This document shows positions 11,367 to 24,221 of a stretch of DNA of 64,000 bases, piece by piece. Source of the stretch: Mycolicibacter heraklionensis. GTDB lineage: Bacteria; Actinomycetota; Actinomycetes; Mycobacteriales; Mycobacteriaceae. The notes under the pieces were generated by a model, which had not been told where the DNA came from, made no database searches, and was given only the letters and a program-made list of their open reading frames with translations. The position numbers were made by a program, and so were the translations under genes. Where the stretch lies: assembly GCA_001673575.1 (NCBI GenBank), contig LZME01000074.1, positions 36,718-100,717 on the forward strand, read 5' to 3'. Numbering within the stretch: the stretch's first letter is position 1; each line of letters opens with the position of its first letter.

Positions 11367-11957
11367 CTACTTCTTGCCGAGCAACCCGCCGAGGATGCCG
11401 CCGATCGCCTCGCCGGTCTTGCCGCCGAGGGCATTGCCCAGGATGCTGCCCATCGACTGGTTCTTGGCGGCGCCGCCACCGGCCATGCCGCCCAGGATGC
11501 TGCCCAGGACATCACCGAGACCGCCGCCACCGGAGGCCTGCTCCTGGGCCGGCTCGGCCTTCTGGCCGCTCAATTGCTTGCCGATGTAGGCGAGCACAAT
11601 CGGCGCGATGATCGGCAGCAGCTTTTGCAACAGGTCATTGTTGCCCGCGCCGGCACCCGACAGCGCCGAGGCGACCTGGCTGGTGTCGTTGCCGCCGAAG
11701 ATGGTGGAGATCACCTGCTGACCTTCGGACTGGCTGGCGCCCAGCGCATTGTCCAGCAGTCCCTGGGCCGCGAAGGTGGCCGCGGTGTTGACGATGCTGT
11801 TGGCCTGGCCCGGGTCTTGGGCGTTCTCGCTCAAGCCGCCGACCAGCACCGGCACCAGGGTACGAATGGTGCTGTCCACTTCACCGGAGTCAGCGCCGAG
11901 CTGGTTGGCGATGTCCTGGATGGGGATCTGAGCGAAAAGATCGTCGAGGCCGGCCAT
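11367..11957 (-). CDS. DUF937 family protein
   Basis: A 196-residue protein starting MAGLDDLFAQIPIQDIANQLG. It has a DUF937/YidB-like helical N-terminal part that resembles tandem short helical repeats, then a glycine-rich C-terminal tail (about 130-196) with repeated GGxLGxxLGG-type segments, ending KK. No signal peptide or membrane anchor is evident. It is a single-gene unit closed by the terminator at 11325-11353. The biochemical role of DUF937 proteins is unknown and I do not assign one. Confidence 0.85.
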   Translation of the reverse strand: MAGLDDLFAQIPIQDIANQLGADSGEVDSTIRTLVPVLVGGLSENAQDPGQANSIVNTAATFAAQGLLDNALGASQSEGQQVISTIFGGNDTSQVASALSGAGAGNNDLLQKLLPIIAPIVLAYIGKQLSGQKAEPAQEQASGGGGLGDVLGSILGGMAGGGAAKNQSMGSILGNALGGKTGEAIGGILGGLLGKK

Positions 11958-12055
11958 GAGATTCCACCTTCGTCGCTGGGGTGCTGCCAGGGGCAGCGGT
12001 CGAAACCGACACTAGCGGAAAGATTCAGCAACCGGCACCGAACAATTGGCCCCGA

Positions 12056-13312
12056 TCAGCGCAACCGGGAAACCTCCAGCGTCACTCCCGCCGCAGGCAG
12101 TCTGGCCAGCAGCACATCGCCCATCGCGGCCGCCGGGGTGAGCACACCGAAGCGGTCGGGCAATGCGTCGCGGTCCAGCGCCAGCGCCAGCGCGCACTCG
12201 CCCAACAACACCGAGGTGGCCTGGTAGCCGGGATCACCTCGCTGCGCCATGTCCGCCCGGTAGCGGGCGCCGGTGCTGGTGGTCGTGTAGGTCTCGATGC
12301 GGTAGTAGCCGTTCTCGCGGCGGCTGCGGCTGGGGCCGGTGCCCGGCTTGGGCAACACCCGCTCGAGCAATCCGGCCGGCACGAGCCCCAAGAGGTGACC
12401 GCCGATCCCGAAGGTCACCTTGCCGATCCCGGTCGCCAATCCAGACAGCACCGGTGCCGCGGCCGACGAGCCGGCGCTCATGTGCTCGGCGTAGCGGAAA
12501 CGACGCCCGTAGGCCCAGTCCAGCAGTCCGTTGCTGCGCCGAACGATGCGGGTGTTGACCGGCGCCATGGCGAAGCCGGCGGTCCAGATTCCGTCCAGTT
12601 CCGGCGCGATGTCCCGACCCCGCCGCCACAACAGGTCCGGCTCGGGGCCCAATCGGGGCTCAGCGGACCGATCGGAGCTGAGCGTGTGGGGATCATTCAG
12701 CAGGCGTCGGGCCGCCGGATCGTTGGCCGCGGCGCTCAGGACCTCGACCATCGAGGCCAGCGTGCCCCCGGAGATCCCGGCGGAGAAACCGCGCACCACG
12801 TAGTCGGTGTCGAGCAGGTCGCCGGTGCCGTCGTCGCGGGCCGCCCGGTACAGGGCATACACGCTCATATCCGACGGAAGAGAGTCGAAGCCGCAGGCGT
12901 GCACGATGCGGGCGCCGTTATCGGCGGCCTGCTCGTGGTGGCGATCGATGCTCTCCCGTACGAACAGCGCCTCGCCGGTCAGATCGACGTAATCGGTGCC
13001 CGCTGCGGCACAGGCCGCGACCAACGGCATTCCGTAGCGGGTGTAGGGGCCCACGGTGGTGATCACCACCCGAGCGCGGGCCGCCATCGCCTCCAGCGTT
13101 GCCGGTTTGTCGGCATCGGCCACCACGATCGGCCAGGCGTGGGCGGGCGACCCGAGGTGGTCGCGGACCTCGCGCAACCGTTCCGCCGAGCGGCCCGCCA
13201 ACCCAATCCGGGCGGCACCGCCGGCGCGGGCCAGGTACTGGGCGGTCAGCTTCCCGGCGAAACCGGTAGCTCCATAGAGGATGATGTCGAGCTCACGAGG
13301 CGTGTCAGGCAC
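12056..13312 (-). CDS. Saccharopine-dehydrogenase-like reductase (Rv2449c-like)
   Basis: A 418-residue protein with an N-terminal Rossmann fold (LDIILYGATGFAG) and the SGISGGTLASM segment typical of the mycobacterial family that includes trans-acting enoyl reductases of lipid synthesis. GTG 13312 gives nearly the length I recall for Rv2449c; longer readings enter the rpfE terminator. Likely NAD(P)-dependent and cytoplasmic. The substrate is unknown: lipid reduction is a family inference, and true saccharopine dehydrogenase activity is unlikely. Confidence 0.85.
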   Translation of the reverse strand: MPDTPRELDIILYGATGFAGKLTAQYLARAGGAARIGLAGRSAERLREVRDHLGSPAHAWPIVVADADKPATLEAMAARARVVITTVGPYTRYGMPLVAACAAAGTDYVDLTGEALFVRESIDRHHEQAADNGARIVHACGFDSLPSDMSVYALYRAARDDGTGDLLDTDYVVRGFSAGISGGTLASMVEVLSAAANDPAARRLLNDPHTLSSDRSAEPRLGPEPDLLWRRGRDIAPELDGIWTAGFAMAPVNTRIVRRSNGLLDWAYGRRFRYAEHMSAGSSAAAPVLSGLATGIGKVTFGIGGHLLGLVPAGLLERVLPKPGTGPSRSRRENGYYRIETYTTTSTGARYRADMAQRGDPGYQATSVLLGECALALALDRDALPDRFGVLTPAAAMGDVLLARLPAAGVTLEVSRLR

Positions 13313-13353
13313 GCGCCCGACGCTACTCGCCGGCTGGGGTCCGTTCCGACGCC

Positions 13354-13384
13354 GACGGCGCCGGGCTGCTCGCCCGGCGCCGTC
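13354..13384 (-). terminator. Strong hairpin terminator after rpfE
   Basis: Perfect 13-bp GC stem (GACGGCGCCGGGC / GCCCGGCGCCGTC) with a TGCTC loop, 22 nt beyond the rpfE stop. There is no clear U tract, which is common for mycobacterial terminators. Confidence 0.65.
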
Positions 13385-13406
13385 GTCGATAGTGCTAGCG
13401 GGATGG

Positions 13407-14565
<1,159 letters not shown>

Positions 14566-15138
14566 TCAGCGCAGGCCGGCGACGTCGTCTGGGGAGTTGA
14601 GATTGGCCAGGGGGGACGCGTCGGCCAGCACGATCCGCCGGACGTCGACCACGTCGGTCAACGCGCCCACCCGGCGCTCCCCGGAGGCGACCAAGGCATC
14701 GACGGTGTCGGCGAGAGCGGTGCGATACATCCCGGCCAGATAGTGGTCGCGATCAGCGTGCGGCAGCACGACATCGGCCACGGGAGAAGCCAGCGCGTCG
14801 ATCAAATCCGTTGTCAGAAAAGGCATGTCGACCGCGCAGACGAAGGCGCGTGAGGCGCCGGCCTGTGCCGCCGCATGCAGCCCCAGCGCGATAGCGGGCA
14901 ACGGCCCCAGCCCCGGCACTTCGTCGCGCAGCACCTGCGCAGCGAGCTCCGGCAACACCTGGCCCTGGGCGGCCACCACGAAGACGGGATCGCAGCGCTG
15001 CGCCAGCAGCGAGACCTGGTGTTCCACCAGGGTCAGACCGGCGAAGCGGCCCGGCACGGTGAGCGTGGCCTTATCGCGGCCCATCCGGCGCGATGCGCCG
15101 CCGGCCAGCACGACACCGGCCAACCGACCGGTTGTCAT
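14566..15138 (-). CDS. mobA: Molybdenum cofactor guanylyltransferase
   Basis: Attaches GMP to molybdopterin to make the MGD form of Moco. The 190-residue product has the nucleotidyltransferase loop [14 protein letters not shown] at the N-terminus, a VDMPFL metal-binding segment, and NLNSPDD at the C-terminus. ATG 15138 follows the korB stop by 4 nt, so it is the third gene of korA-korB-mobA. The open frame extends upstream into korB, but those residues are not family-like. Confidence 0.9.
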   Translation of the reverse strand: MTTGRLAGVVLAGGASRRMGRDKATLTVPGRFAGLTLVEHQVSLLAQRCDPVFVVAAQGQVLPELAAQVLRDEVPGLGPLPAIALGLHAAAQAGASRAFVCAVDMPFLTTDLIDALASPVADVVLPHADRDHYLAGMYRTALADTVDALVASGERRVGALTDVVDVRRIVLADASPLANLNSPDDVAGLR

Positions 15139-15142
15139 GGCG

Positions 15143-16224
<1,082 letters not shown>

Positions 16225-16228
<4 letters not shown>

Positions 16229-18237
16229 GAATTCGCTCCTGCTGTACCCGCAATGGTGACCGCCGCGGCCCTGGCCAGCGACGCCTTCTCGTTCTCCCGG
16301 TCGGCCAGCGTGCCGGCCAGTGCGTCGTCGATGATCCCCTCGACCTCGTCGGCCAGGAACGCCTGGCCGGTCACCTTGGTCACCGACTGGATGTCGACCA
16401 GGTAGCGGCCGCGCAGCAGCAGCGCCAACTGGCCCAGGTTCATCTCCGGCAGCACCACCTTGGGGTAGCGCCGCAGCACCTCACCTAGGTTGGCCGGCAG
16501 CGGGTTGAGGTTGCGCAGGTGCGCCTGCGCGACCTTGACGCCGCCACGCCGGACCCGCCGGCAGGCCTCGGCGATCGGGCCGTAGGAACTGCCCCAGCCC
16601 AGCATCAACAGCTCGGCGTCCCCGGACGGGTCGTCGACGACCAGGTCGGGAACCTTGATGCCGTCGATCTTGGCCTGACGCAGCCGAACCATCAGGTCGT
16701 GGTTGGCCGGCTCATAGGAGATCGCCCCGGAGCCGTTGGCCTTCTCCAGGCCACCGATCCGGTGCTCCAGGCCCGGGGTGCCCGGGATGGCGAACTGGCG
16801 GGCCAGGGTCTCCGGGTCGCGCGCGTATGGCGCGAAGTCCTCGCCGGCCTTGGCCAGGTTCTGGTCGATGGGCGCCATTGCGGAAACATCCGGGATACGC
16901 CACGGCTCCGAACCGTTGGCGATCGCGCCGTCGGAGAGCAGCACCACCGGAGTCCGGTAGGTCACCGCGATCCGGACGGCCTCGATGGCCGCGTCGAAGC
17001 AGTCCGACGGCGTGCACGGCGCCACAACCGCCACCGGCGACTCACCGTTGCGTCCGTAGAGGGCCTGCATCAGGTCGGCCTGCTCGGTCTTGGTGGGCAG
17101 GCCGGTGGACGGGCCGCCGCGCTGGACGTTGATCAGCAGCAGCGGCAGCTCGGTCATCACGGCCAGGCCGAGCGCCTCGGCCTTGAGCGCCAAGCCGGGA
17201 CCGGAGGTGCTGGTGACACCCAGCGCACCGCCGTAGGAGGCGCCGATCGCGGCACCGATGCCGGCGATCTCGTCCTCGGCCTGGAAGGTCAGCACGTTGA
17301 AGTTCTTGTACTTCGACAGCTCGTGCAAGATGTCCGAGGCCGGGGTGATCGGGTAGGTCCCCAGCACCACCTGGGTGTCGGCCAGCTGGCCGGCGACGAT
17401 CACGCCGTAGGCCATCGCGGTGTTGCCGGAGATCTGGCGGTACTCGCCCGCCGGCAGCTTGGCCGGGGCGATCTCGTAGGTGGTGCCGAACGCCTCGGTG
17501 GTCTCGCCGTAGTTCCAGCCCGCCTTCAGCGCCAGCACGTTGGCGTCGGCCACGTCGGGCTTCTTGGCGAACTTCTCCTTGATGAAGCGCTCGCTGCTCT
17601 CCAGCTCCCGGCCGTACATCCAGGACAGCAGGCCGAGGGCGAACATGTTCTTGGCCCGGGCGCCGTCCTTCTTGGTCGCGCCGATCGCCTCGACCGCACC
17701 CAGGGTCAAGGAGGTCATCGCGACCGGGACCACGACGTAGTCCGAGAGTTCTTCGGTCTCCAGCGGGTTGGTCTCGTAGCCGATCTTGGCCAGGTTGCGC
17801 TTGGTGAACTCGTCGGAGTTGACGATCACCATGCCGCCGCGCGGCAGGTCGCCGATGTTGGCCTTCAGCGCCGCAGGGTTCATCGCCACCAATACGTCGG
17901 GGCGGTCACCGGCGGTGAGGATGTCGAAGTCGGCGATCTGGATCTGGAACGACGACACACCCGGCAGGGTGCCCTGAGGTGCGCGGATCTCGGCCGGGTA
18001 GTTCGGCTGGGTGGCCAGGTCGTTGCCGAACAGGGCCGCCTCAGAGGTGAAGCGATCGCCGGTGAGCTGCATACCGTCGCCGGAGTCACCGGCGAAACGG
18101 ATGACGACCTTCTCGAGTTTTTGGCGACCGGGTGCCGACCCGACTCCGTTACCACTCGGCCCCACGGCCCCGCCTTCCATCACTGTCCACCCGGGCCCGC
18201 GCAGCACGGCTGGCGCACCCACAAGTTTTTCTGTCAC
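16225..18237 (-). CDS. korA: 2-oxoglutarate:ferredoxin oxidoreductase, alpha (gamma-alpha fusion) subunit
   Basis: The 670-residue fusion has a gamma domain first (VVIRFAGDSGDGMQLTG, about 45-230), then the pyrimidine-binding alpha domain (GNTAMAYG, GTYPITPASDILHEL, TSTSGPGLALKAEALGLAV). GTG 18237 has no clear ribosome binding site; an in-frame ATG further in (18180) also precedes the conserved part, so the first ~20 residues are uncertain. It is the first gene of korA-korB-mobA; the 215 bp upstream is AT-richer than its surroundings. Confidence 0.94.
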
Positions 18238-18452
18238 TGGCAGTACCGATTATTGCACCGCTCTTATAGACCATACGACGCCACACCGTGTCGAAATTCG
18301 GGTTACTCAGTGTTAAATGTCGATGTCACACCGGGGTTCGAGGTCAACTTGAGCCGGAAATGTGGTTTTCATCACGTTCACCCGCGCGCCAACTCTAAGA
18401 GAAGTTCGGTACTGGCGAGTAACTTTGCGCGGCGACAAGCGCCGCCCCCGGA

Positions 18453-19736
18453 TCAGGCGCTCTTGTCGCGACGCTCGCCGCGGGATGCCTTGCGCGGCAC
18501 GATCGTCGGCAACACGTTGTCCTGCACCGTTTCCTTGGTCACGACGACCTTGGCGACGTCGTTGCGGCTCGGGATGTCGTACATGACCGGCAGCAGGACT
18601 TCTTCCATGATCGCCCGCAGACCGCGCGCACCGGTGCCACGGTGGATCGCCTGATCCGCGATGGCCTCCAGCGCGTCCTGGCTGAACTCCAGCTCGACCC
18701 CGTCCATCTCGAACAGTCGGGTGTACTGCTTGACGAGCGCGTTCTTGGGCTCCGAGAGGATCTTGACCAACGACTCCATGTCGAGGTTGGTCACCGAGGC
18801 CACCACCGGCAACCGGCCGATGAACTCGGGGATCAGACCGAATTTGATCAGGTCCTCGGGCATGACCTCGGCGAAGTGGTCGGTGGTGTCGATCTCGGCC
18901 TTCGACCGGACTTCGGCGCCAAAACCCAAGCCCCGCTTGCCAACCCGGTCCGAGACGATCTTCTCCAACCCGGCGAACGCACCGGCAACGATGAACAGCA
19001 CGTTGGTGGTGTCGATCTGAATGAATTCCTGGTGCGGGTGCTTGCGGCCGCCCTGCGGCGGAACCGAGGCCTGAGTGCCCTCCAGGATCTTCAACAGCGC
19101 CTGCTGCACGCCCTCGCCGGAGACGTCGCGGGTGATCGACGGGTTTTCGCTCTTGCGGGCGATCTTGTCGACCTCGTCGATGTAGACGATGCCGGTCTCG
19201 GCGCGCTTGACGTCATAGTCGGCCGCTTGAATCAGCTTGAGCAGAATGTTCTCGACGTCCTCACCCACGTAGCCCGCTTCGGTGAGCGCGGTGGCGTCGG
19301 CGATCGCGAACGGCACGTTGAGCATCTTGGCCAAGGTCTGGGCCAGGTAAGTCTTGCCGCAACCGGTGGGCCCGAGCATCAAGATGTTGGACTTGGTCAG
19401 CTCAACCGGCTCACCGGAGCGCGAGTCCCGGCTCTTCTCGCCGGCCTGGATGCGCTTGTAGTGGTTGTAGACGGCCACCGCGAGCGTGCGCTTGGCCGTG
19501 TCCTGGCCGATGACGTAGCCCTCCAGGAACTCCCGGATCTCAGCAGGCTTGGGCAGTTCATCGAGCTTCACGTCGTCGGCGTCGGCCAACTCTTCTTCGA
19601 TGATCTCGTTGCATAGGTCGATGCACTCATCGCAGATGTAGACGCCCGGACCTGCGATGAGCTTCTTGACCTGCTTCTGGCTCTTGCCACAGAACGAACA
19701 CTTCAGCAGGTCCCCGCCGTCTCCAATGCGCGCCAT
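18453..19736 (-). CDS. clpX: ATP-dependent Clp protease ATPase subunit ClpX
   Basis: AAA+ unfoldase that feeds substrates to ClpP1P2. The 427 residues contain an N-terminal zinc-binding domain (CSFC...CDECIDLC), Walker A GPTGCGKT, Walker B VYIDEVDK, pore and sensor regions including [13 protein letters not shown], and a basic C-terminal tail. It is a single gene, separate from clpP1P2 by mmuM, and divergent from mmuM. No MFS gene (Rv2456c) is present between it and korA. Confidence 0.98.
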   Translation of the reverse strand: MARIGDGGDLLKCSFCGKSQKQVKKLIAGPGVYICDECIDLCNEIIEEELADADDVKLDELPKPAEIREFLEGYVIGQDTAKRTLAVAVYNHYKRIQAGEKSRDSRSGEPVELTKSNILMLGPTGCGKTYLAQTLAKMLNVPFAIADATALTEAGYVGEDVENILLKLIQAADYDVKRAETGIVYIDEVDKIARKSENPSITRDVSGEGVQQALLKILEGTQASVPPQGGRKHPHQEFIQIDTTNVLFIVAGAFAGLEKIVSDRVGKRGLGFGAEVRSKAEIDTTDHFAEVMPEDLIKFGLIPEFIGRLPVVASVTNLDMESLVKILSEPKNALVKQYTRLFEMDGVELEFSQDALEAIADQAIHRGTGARGLRAIMEEVLLPVMYDIPSRNDVAKVVVTKETVQDNVLPTIVPRKASRGERRDKSA

Positions 19737-19993
19737 AGTGCGTTAGGACCTACTTCCTGTTCGCCGTCTGTCGTCGGGGTGCCGGTGTCTGCTCCGACGC
19801 TACCCGTTCGTTCCGGTGCGAGGCGACCGATAAGGCCGAATCGCGTCGTTGGTATTCATCACGGGCTCCGTCTGCCTGCTCCACGAAGATATAGCCCAAG
19901 ACGCCGCAGCCGGCGTGTGACGCGCTGGCGTGGCGTGAGCGTTTCGGGGGCGTTACCCGACCGTGGGACGGGCGGAGCCTTTCCAGCTCTAGA

Positions 19994-20875
19994 GTGGCAA
20001 ACGTGGGGTTCGCCGTGCCCGACGATACCGTGCTCGTCGCCGATGGGGGGCTGGCGACGGAACTGGAGGCCCGCGGGGCCGACCTGTCCGACCCGCTGTG
20101 GTCTGCCCGGTTGCTCATCGAGGCACCACAAGACATTGCGGCCGTGCACGCGGCCTTCTTCGCCGCCGGCGCGCAGATCGCGACCACCGCCAGCTACCAG
20201 GCAAACTTCGAGGGGTTCGCCGCCCGCGGGATCGACCGCCAGGCGGCCGCCGGGCTGTTGCGCCGCAGCGTGGACCTAGCCCGCCAGGCCGGTGGCGGCG
20301 CACCCGAACGCTGGGTTGCGGCCTCGGTCGGCCCGTACGGTGCCGCTCGCGCCGACGGCTCGGAATACCGCGGCCGGTACGGAGTTTCGGTCGCACAGCT
20401 GGCGGCGTGGCACCGGCCCCGGTTGGAGGTCCTGGCCGACGCCGGCGCCGATCTGCTCGCGTTGGAGACGGTGCCGGACGTCGATGAGGCGGCGGCCCTG
20501 GTGGGTCTGGTCCAGGCCGCCAATGTGCCGGCCTGGCTCAGCTACACGATCGATGGCGCGAAAACCCGCGCCGGACAGCCGCTCGCGGAGGCGTTCGCGG
20601 TGGCCGCCGGGGTGCCACAGATCGTCGCGGTGGGGGTCAACTGCTGCGCCCCGGGCGACGTCCTGGCGGCGATCGAGATCGCCCGCGAGGCCACCGGCAA
20701 GCCGGTGATCGTCTACCCCAACAGCGGTGAGCGCTGGGACGCCGGGGGTTGGGCCGGGCCGGCGCGGTTCTCCCCCGCGCTGGTGCCGCAGTGGGTGGCC
20801 GCCGGGGCACGCATCGTGGGCGGCTGCTGCCGGGTGCGCCCCGCCGATATCCGTCTACTGCGCGAAAGGACGTGA
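19994..20875 (+). CDS. mmuM: Homocysteine S-methyltransferase
   Basis: Zinc enzyme that makes methionine from homocysteine using S-methylmethionine or SAM. The 293 residues include DGGLATELEARG near the N-terminus and the three zinc-ligand cysteines in GVNCC and GGCC. The GTG at 19994 is the longest reading; GTGs at 20003 or 20021 would also fit the family N-terminus, and no site has a strong ribosome binding sequence. It is the only plus-strand gene in this stretch and ends at a shared bidirectional terminator. Confidence 0.9.
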   Translation: MANVGFAVPDDTVLVADGGLATELEARGADLSDPLWSARLLIEAPQDIAAVHAAFFAAGAQIATTASYQANFEGFAARGIDRQAAAGLLRRSVDLARQAGGGAPERWVAASVGPYGAARADGSEYRGRYGVSVAQLAAWHRPRLEVLADAGADLLALETVPDVDEAAALVGLVQAANVPAWLSYTIDGAKTRAGQPLAEAFAVAAGVPQIVAVGVNCCAPGDVLAAIEIAREATGKPVIVYPNSGERWDAGGWAGPARFSPALVPQWVAAGARIVGGCCRVRPADIRLLRERT

Positions 20876-20909
20876 AAGCCCCCTGTAGAAGTGCTCACAG
20901 GGGGCTTTC
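20874..20909. terminator. Bidirectional terminator between mmuM and clpP2
   Basis: Perfect 13-bp inverted repeat GAAAGCCCCCTGT / ACAGGGGGCTTTC with a 10-nt loop. It starts at the mmuM stop and lies 23 nt past the clpP2 stop; A/T-rich ends on both arms suit termination from both sides. Confidence 0.8.
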
Positions 20910-20931
20910 GCGTCTTCTCGCGGGGAGATAG

Positions 20932-21579
20932 CTAGGCGGTTTGCGCCGACAGCTTGCGGTACTCCAGCACGGTGTCGATGATCCCGTACTCCTTGGCCTC
21001 GACCGCGGTGAGGATCTTGTCGCGGTCGGTGTCCTTGCGGACCACCTCCGGGTCCTTGCCGGTGTGGCGGGCCAGGGTGGACTCCATGAGGGTCCGCATC
21101 CGCTCGATCTCGGCGGCCTGGATCTCCAGGTCCGAGAACTGGCCCTGGATCACTCCCGACAGCGACGGCTGGTGGATCAGCACCCGGGCGTTGGGCAGCG
21201 CCATCCGCTTGCCCGGCGTGCCCGCCGCCAGCAGCACAGCTGCAGCCGAGGCGGCCTGACCCAGGCACACGGTCTGGATGTCGGCCCGTACGTACTGCAT
21301 GGTGTCGTAGATCGCCATCAGCGAGGTGAACGAACCACCCGGGGAGTTGATGTACATGGTGATGTCGCGGTCGGGGTCCAGCGACTCCAGGACCAGCAAC
21401 TGGGCCATGATGTCGTTGGCCGAGGCGTCGTCGACCTGCACGCCGAGGAAGATGATGCGCTCCTCGAACAGCTTGTTGTACGGGTTCGATTCCTTGACGC
21501 CCCAGCTGGAGTGCTCGACGAACGACGGCAGGATGTAGCGCGCCTGCGGTGCGATGGCTCGCAAGGTTTCGGGGTTCAT
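20932..21579 (-). CDS. clpP2: Clp protease proteolytic subunit 2
   Basis: Serine peptidase ring of the essential mycobacterial ClpP1P2 complex. The 215 residues show [10 protein letters not shown], the catalytic Ser in [12 protein letters not shown], and the catalytic His in LIHQPS. The N-terminal sequence and position mark it as ClpP2 rather than ClpP1. The ATG overlaps the clpP1 stop by 4 nt. It is the distal gene of clpP1-clpP2. Confidence 0.97.
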   Translation of the reverse strand: MNPETLRAIAPQARYILPSFVEHSSWGVKESNPYNKLFEERIIFLGVQVDDASANDIMAQLLVLESLDPDRDITMYINSPGGSFTSLMAIYDTMQYVRADIQTVCLGQAASAAAVLLAAGTPGKRMALPNARVLIHQPSLSGVIQGQFSDLEIQAAEIERMRTLMESTLARHTGKDPEVVRKDTDRDKILTAVEAKEYGIIDTVLEYRKLSAQTA

Positions 21580-22154
21580 GATGCGGCTCCGTTGACGTGG
21601 GCGCTGGTGATGATGTGATCGACGAAGCCGTATTCCAGGGCTTCCTGGGCGGTGAACCAGCGGTCGCGGTCGGAGTCGGCCTCGATGCGCTCGATGGACT
21701 GCCCGGTGAACTCGGCGTTGAGCCGGAACATCTCCTTCTTGATGACCGCGAACTGCTCGGCCTGGATGGCGATGTCGGCGGCGCTGCCGGTCACCCCGCC
21801 CAACGGCTGGTGCATCAGGATCCGGGCGTGCGGAAGGGCGTAGCGCTTGCCCTTGGTGCCCGCCGCGAGCAGGAACTCGCCCATCGAGGCGGCCATGCCC
21901 ATCGCGTAGGTGGCGACGTCACACGGCGCCAGGACCATGGTGTCGTAGATCGCCATCCCCGCGCTGATCGAACCGCCCGGGGAGTTGATGTAGAGCGAGA
22001 TGTCCTTGGTCGGGTCCTCGGCGGCCAACAGCAGGATCTGAGCGCACAGCCGGTTGGCGATGTCGTCGTCCACCTGCGACCCCAGGAAGATGATGCGTTC
22101 TCGCAGTAGGCGCTCGTATACCGAGTCGACGAGATTCAGTCCGGGCTGGCTCAC
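21576..22154 (-). CDS. clpP1: Clp protease proteolytic subunit 1
   Basis: Partner ring of ClpP2. It has [11 protein letters not shown], the catalytic Ser in [12 protein letters not shown], and the His in [11 protein letters not shown] 22154 gives 192 residues starting [17 protein letters not shown], close to the known start region; a TTG at 22202 would add 16 residues and is less likely. A ClgR-like operator lies 85 bp upstream (22239-22249), which fits ClgR activation of this operon in mycobacteria. Confidence 0.96.
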   Translation of the reverse strand: MSQPGLNLVDSVYERLLRERIIFLGSQVDDDIANRLCAQILLLAAEDPTKDISLYINSPGGSISAGMAIYDTMVLAPCDVATYAMGMAASMGEFLLAAGTKGKRYALPHARILMHQPLGGVTGSAADIAIQAEQFAVIKKEMFRLNAEFTGQSIERIEADSDRDRWFTAQEALEYGFVDHIITSAHVNGAAS

Positions 22155-22238
22155 AGTGGGATACCTGCTTTCTCGAGATTCATATGCACCGACCCTAACC
22201 AACCGGGACGGCTCAGGGCGGTCCGAACCGGCTTCGTT

Positions 22239-22249
22239 CGCTTACAGCG
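22239..22249. promoter_or_regulatory. ClgR-type operator upstream of clpP1P2
   Basis: CGCTTACAGCG fits the actinobacterial ClgR core CGCYNANRGCG exactly. It lies between the tig stop and clpP1, 85 bp from the chosen clpP1 start. The promoter downstream of it has a TATGAA-like -10 box but no good -35, as expected for an activator-dependent promoter. Confidence 0.6.
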
Positions 22250-23662
<1,413 letters not shown>

Positions 23663-23719
23663 GGGTGTACTCCTCGATATCGTTGACGTGGTCGGTCGTG
23701 CCGGTGCGGCGCGCGCTGC

Positions 23720-23796
23720 TGGTCGGGGTGACAGGATTTGAACCTGCGGCCTTCCGCTCCCAAAGCGGATGCGCTACCAAGCTGCGCTACACCCCG
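23720..23796 (-). tRNA. tRNA-Pro (anticodon TGG), CCA encoded
   Basis: A 77-nt cloverleaf read on the minus strand. The acceptor stem is CGGGGTG / CACCCCG, the anticodon loop TTTGGGA gives TGG, the T-arm is GCAGG TTCAAAT CCTGT with one mismatch, and ACCA is encoded at the 3' end. Confidence 0.95.
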
Positions 23797-23932
23797 CACT
23801 GACCAGGCGATCCTACGGCCCGGCATATCGGTGATCACAATGACCTGCTGTCAACGCCCCATGAAGCCACCGCGGCGGGGCAATTGGATTTCGGGTCCGC
23901 CACGCCGGTACAGTCTCGCTCTAGCTGTTCAT

Positions 23933-24006
23933 GCGGGCGTAGCTCAATGGTAGAGCCCTAGTCTTCCAAACTAGCTACGCGGGTTCGATTCCCGTCGCCC
24001 GCTCCA
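23933..24006 (+). tRNA. tRNA-Gly (anticodon TCC), CCA encoded
   Basis: A 74-nt cloverleaf. The acceptor stem is GCGGGCG / CGCCCGC, the anticodon stem-loop CTAGT CTTCCAA ACTAG gives TCC, the T-arm is CGGGTTCGATTCCCG, and the 3' end is TCCA. A degenerate copy of its 3' half lies about 150 bp downstream. Confidence 0.95.
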
Positions 24007-24017
24007 AAAGGACCCGC

Positions 24018-24053
24018 CTGGAGTCCGCCGACCTGCGATTCGACGGACTCCAG
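24018..24053 (+). terminator. Hairpin just after tRNA-Gly
   Basis: Perfect 10-bp stem CTGGAGTCCG / CGGACTCCAG with a 16-nt loop, starting 12 nt past the tRNA. Likely a terminator or processing hairpin; there is no U tract. Confidence 0.5.
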
Positions 24054-24145
24054 CGGTGGTTCTCCCTCGTGACCAGCAACCGGTCAGAGGCGTATGCGAA
24101 CCGGGCCGGGGGCTGCTGTACTCACGCGTCACCGCGGACTTATCC

Positions 24146-24190
24146 TTCGAAGCAAGCTACGCGGGTCCGATCGCCCCGTCGCCCCCGCGA
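24146..24190 (+). repeat. Degenerate copy of the tRNA-Gly 3' half
   Basis: The segment shares AGCTACGCGGGT exactly with tRNA-Gly (23973-23984), then a CGAT and CCCGTCGCCC in the same order with small changes. It lacks a folding acceptor stem, so it is not a working tRNA. It could be a tRNA pseudogene fragment or an old attachment-site duplication. Confidence 0.55.
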
Positions 24191-24221
24191 AAGGGGATTC
24201 TCCCTAGCAGGAAGGCACGCC

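Noticed and set aside
16519-18654. 711-residue open frame on the plus strand
   Set aside because: Antisense to korA, with Arg/Gly/Leu-rich shadow composition and no known motif.
24069-24221. Longer N-terminus for lipP
   Set aside because: It would translate the tRNA-like fragment; ATG 24222 has a good AGGAAGG site and fits the family start.
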